A DNA stretch of 59,973 nucleotides, taken from Clostridiales bacterium UBA1206 (GTDB lineage Bacteria > Bacillota > Clostridia > Oscillospirales > CAG-382). Under the pieces are notes generated by a model, which was not told the origin of the DNA, searched no databases, and worked only from the letters and a program-made list of their open reading frames with translations. A program made the translations under genes and the position numbers. How positions within the stretch are numbered: the first letter of the stretch is position 1; every line of letters starts with the position of its first letter. Where the stretch lies: assembly GCA_002310055.1 (NCBI GenBank), contig DBXS01000023.1, positions 1-59,973 on the forward strand. Direction: 5' to 3'. Positions 58,654 to 59,973 of the stretch are shown here, piece after piece.

Positions 58654-59085
58654 ATGTACAGCAACATAGGCAAAAAGATCAAAGCATTGGCGATCATTAT
58701 GTTCATCCTTATGGCAGTAGGATGCGTTGCAGCGGGTATCATTTTCATCGTGACCGCCGACGACGTCGGCGACGTGCTTCCGTACGCGCTTCCCATCCTT
58801 ATCGCAGGTCCCGTTTTCGCCTGGATCAGCTCATGGTTCATTTACGGTGTGGGCGAACTCATCTGCAAGGCGACCGAGATCGCGCGCAACACCGCCGCCG
58901 GTTACTGCGTTCCCGCCGCAGCCGAAGTCCCCGCGGCAGGCGAACCCCAGCCGCAGGCTCCCGCCCACAGCGTGGAATTCCAGCAGCGTCTCGCCAAGCT
59001 TCAGGCGCTTTGCAACCAGGGTATAATAACCGACGAAGAATACGACGTTGCGCTGGCTAAACTGCGCGCGGAGGAACAGAAATGA
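58654..59085 (+). CDS. SHOCT-domain membrane protein, 143 aa
   Basis: Two membrane segments (ALAIIMFILMAVGCVAAGII and LPILIAGPVFAWISSWFI) are followed by an Ala/Pro-rich linker and a C-terminal SHOCT helix pair (RLAKLQALCNQGIITDEEYD). SHOCT is a short oligomerisation-type motif usually at the end of membrane proteins. The perfect AGGAGG supports the start. The stop overlaps the next SHOCT gene by four bases. Confidence 0.85.
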   Translation: MYSNIGKKIKALAIIMFILMAVGCVAAGIIFIVTADDVGDVLPYALPILIAGPVFAWISSWFIYGVGELICKATEIARNTAAGYCVPAAAEVPAAGEPQPQAPAHSVEFQQRLAKLQALCNQGIITDEEYDVALAKLRAEEQK

Positions 59086-59921
59086 ACGGCGCGCGTAACA
59101 GCTATTCGGTAAGATCCAAGGGCGCGATATACACGCTTTTGTTCTTCGCCATACTCTGCGCCGTGGCGATGTTCGTTTGCTCGTCCTTGTTTTATTACTA
59201 TGAAGTCTATTTTCACCTCGATACTTACGCGCTTATCACCGCGATCCTTATTATACTGGCGGCGGTATTCTTTATAGTATCGTTGGCTTGTCGCAAAGGT
59301 TCGGCCGTGCTCGCAACGATAGCGTTCGCGCTGACAGCATGTTCTTTCATACCAAAAATCGTTCAATACATTTCTATCGATATACCCTTTTCAAATCAAT
59401 CTTTCTTTTTGATCAAATACCTTCCCTTATTACCAGCATTTGCATATGTATTGTTCTTCTCTTTGATCGCCATGGCGGTTCTGTTCGGCGTGTCTGTAAT
59501 AAGCTCGCTCAGCGGATTCAATAAAAAAGCGCTTGCGATCATCACCGGGGTTTTCGGCATCATTTTCTCTATCGGTATTCCGGTATATTATATCTTTTCT
59601 TCAAAAATATATAATTTATTTGTTCAAAAATCCGAGAATATTGGATACTATCTTTTCCCGCTCATTGCCGCTTTTATGCTCTTCCTTGCCTGGTTCTTCA
59701 TCAGCTGCGCTGTGCTCACCCACGCAATAAAGAACCGCGTTCCCCCGGCAAACGGCGGCGCGAGATATTATGCTCCCGTCCAGGCGGCGGACTACGTCCC
59801 GTCCAACGACCCCGATTCGCCCGAAGCTAAACTCGCCGCGCTTTCCGCAAAGCTCGAATTCGGCATTATAACCAAAGAAGAATACGACGCTCAGCGCGCG
59901 GAAATAATCAACAACATCTAA
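59082..59921 (+). CDS. SHOCT-domain multi-pass membrane protein, 279 aa
   Basis: Six hydrophobic segments are seen (from YTLLFFAILCAVAMFVCSSL to LFPLIAAFMLFLAWFFISCA), followed by a linker and a C-terminal SHOCT unit (KLAALSAKLEFGIITKEEYD) like that of the gene before it. The two are translationally coupled and may assemble through their SHOCT ends. Function is unknown. The central coding part is AT-richer than the ends. Confidence 0.85.
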   Translation: MNGARNSYSVRSKGAIYTLLFFAILCAVAMFVCSSLFYYYEVYFHLDTYALITAILIILAAVFFIVSLACRKGSAVLATIAFALTACSFIPKIVQYISIDIPFSNQSFFLIKYLPLLPAFAYVLFFSLIAMAVLFGVSVISSLSGFNKKALAIITGVFGIIFSIGIPVYYIFSSKIYNLFVQKSENIGYYLFPLIAAFMLFLAWFFISCAVLTHAIKNRVPPANGGARYYAPVQAADYVPSNDPDSPEAKLAALSAKLEFGIITKEEYDAQRAEIINNI

Positions 59922-59973
59922 GCGAAAAACAAAATAAAACGCTCTGCAAAACGCCGAGTGTTCTTAAGGACAC

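Overview
The window looks like a chromosomal segment of an uncultured gut-type Firmicute of the class Clostridia. The basis is strong AGGAGG-type ribosome binding sites, near-consensus sigma-A promoters with 17-base spacers, RecD2 in place of RecBCD-type RecD, an HdeD-like membrane protein, SHOCT-domain membrane proteins, and a giant secreted protein ending in the clostridial dockerin-like motif 'DSDDAIYLLR'. Most of the core is GC-rich; an AT-richer block lies at the left end, mainly about 2.5-8.0 kb.

Layout. (1) 1-9.6 kb is an accessory island ending at tRNA-Ala(CGC). It holds a serine-recombinase C-terminal remnant, a minus-strand run of rare genes (a helical hypothetical, a ribbon-helix-helix remnant, DUF2971, a Bro-N/Fic protein, a zinc-finger protein with a nucleoside-deoxyribosyltransferase/TIR-like C-terminus, several unknowns and a methylase-like fragment), a DUF6088 regulator-like gene, and a DUF6809/TnpV pair typical of Tn4451-like elements. 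It reads as a decaying mobile element carrying defence-like cargo. (2) 9.8-13.9 kb is rhaB-rhaA-rhaD for L-rhamnose catabolism, plus an HdeD-like gene. (3) 13.9-21.6 kb is a minus-strand operon recD2, DUF6259 glycosidase, GH2 beta-galactosidase, rlmH. (4) 21.8-22.7 kb holds tRNA-Thr and tRNA-Tyr, a terminator, an unusually regular array of seven hairpins, and an S23/IVP-type four-helix-bundle gene. (5) 22.7-25 kb is pfkA and two small hypotheticals. (6) 25-31 kb is a cell-envelope block: a CapA-VanY fusion and an Asp/Glu racemase, divergent from a MurE-type ligase and an ATP-grasp (D-Asp-ligase-like) enzyme. (7) 31-36.9 kb is an acyl-CoA ligase, SGNH lipoprotein, DUF4855 and nucleoside hydrolase operon. 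(8) 37-42.8 kb is a hypothetical, NAD(P)HX repair, a lipoprotein, alanine racemase, a convergent orphan MazF, and a PlsC-type acyltransferase. (9) 42.9-49.8 kb is one 2305-residue secreted multidomain protein. (10) 50-60 kb is a membrane-anchored hypothetical, an LRR protein, SGNH hydrolase, GNAT, Asd, D-lactate dehydrogenase with a Cys-rich tail, DUF3737, fRMsr, and a SHOCT pair.

The common themes are polysaccharide and sugar use (rhamnose, beta-galactosides, DUF6259, DUF4855, SGNH esterases) and wall building (racD, murE, ATP-grasp, VanY, alr, asd). The most unusual parts are the hairpin array before the four-helix-bundle gene and the uncharacterised gene set at 4.3-7.9 kb. All functions are inferred by reading the translated sequence; no searches were run.
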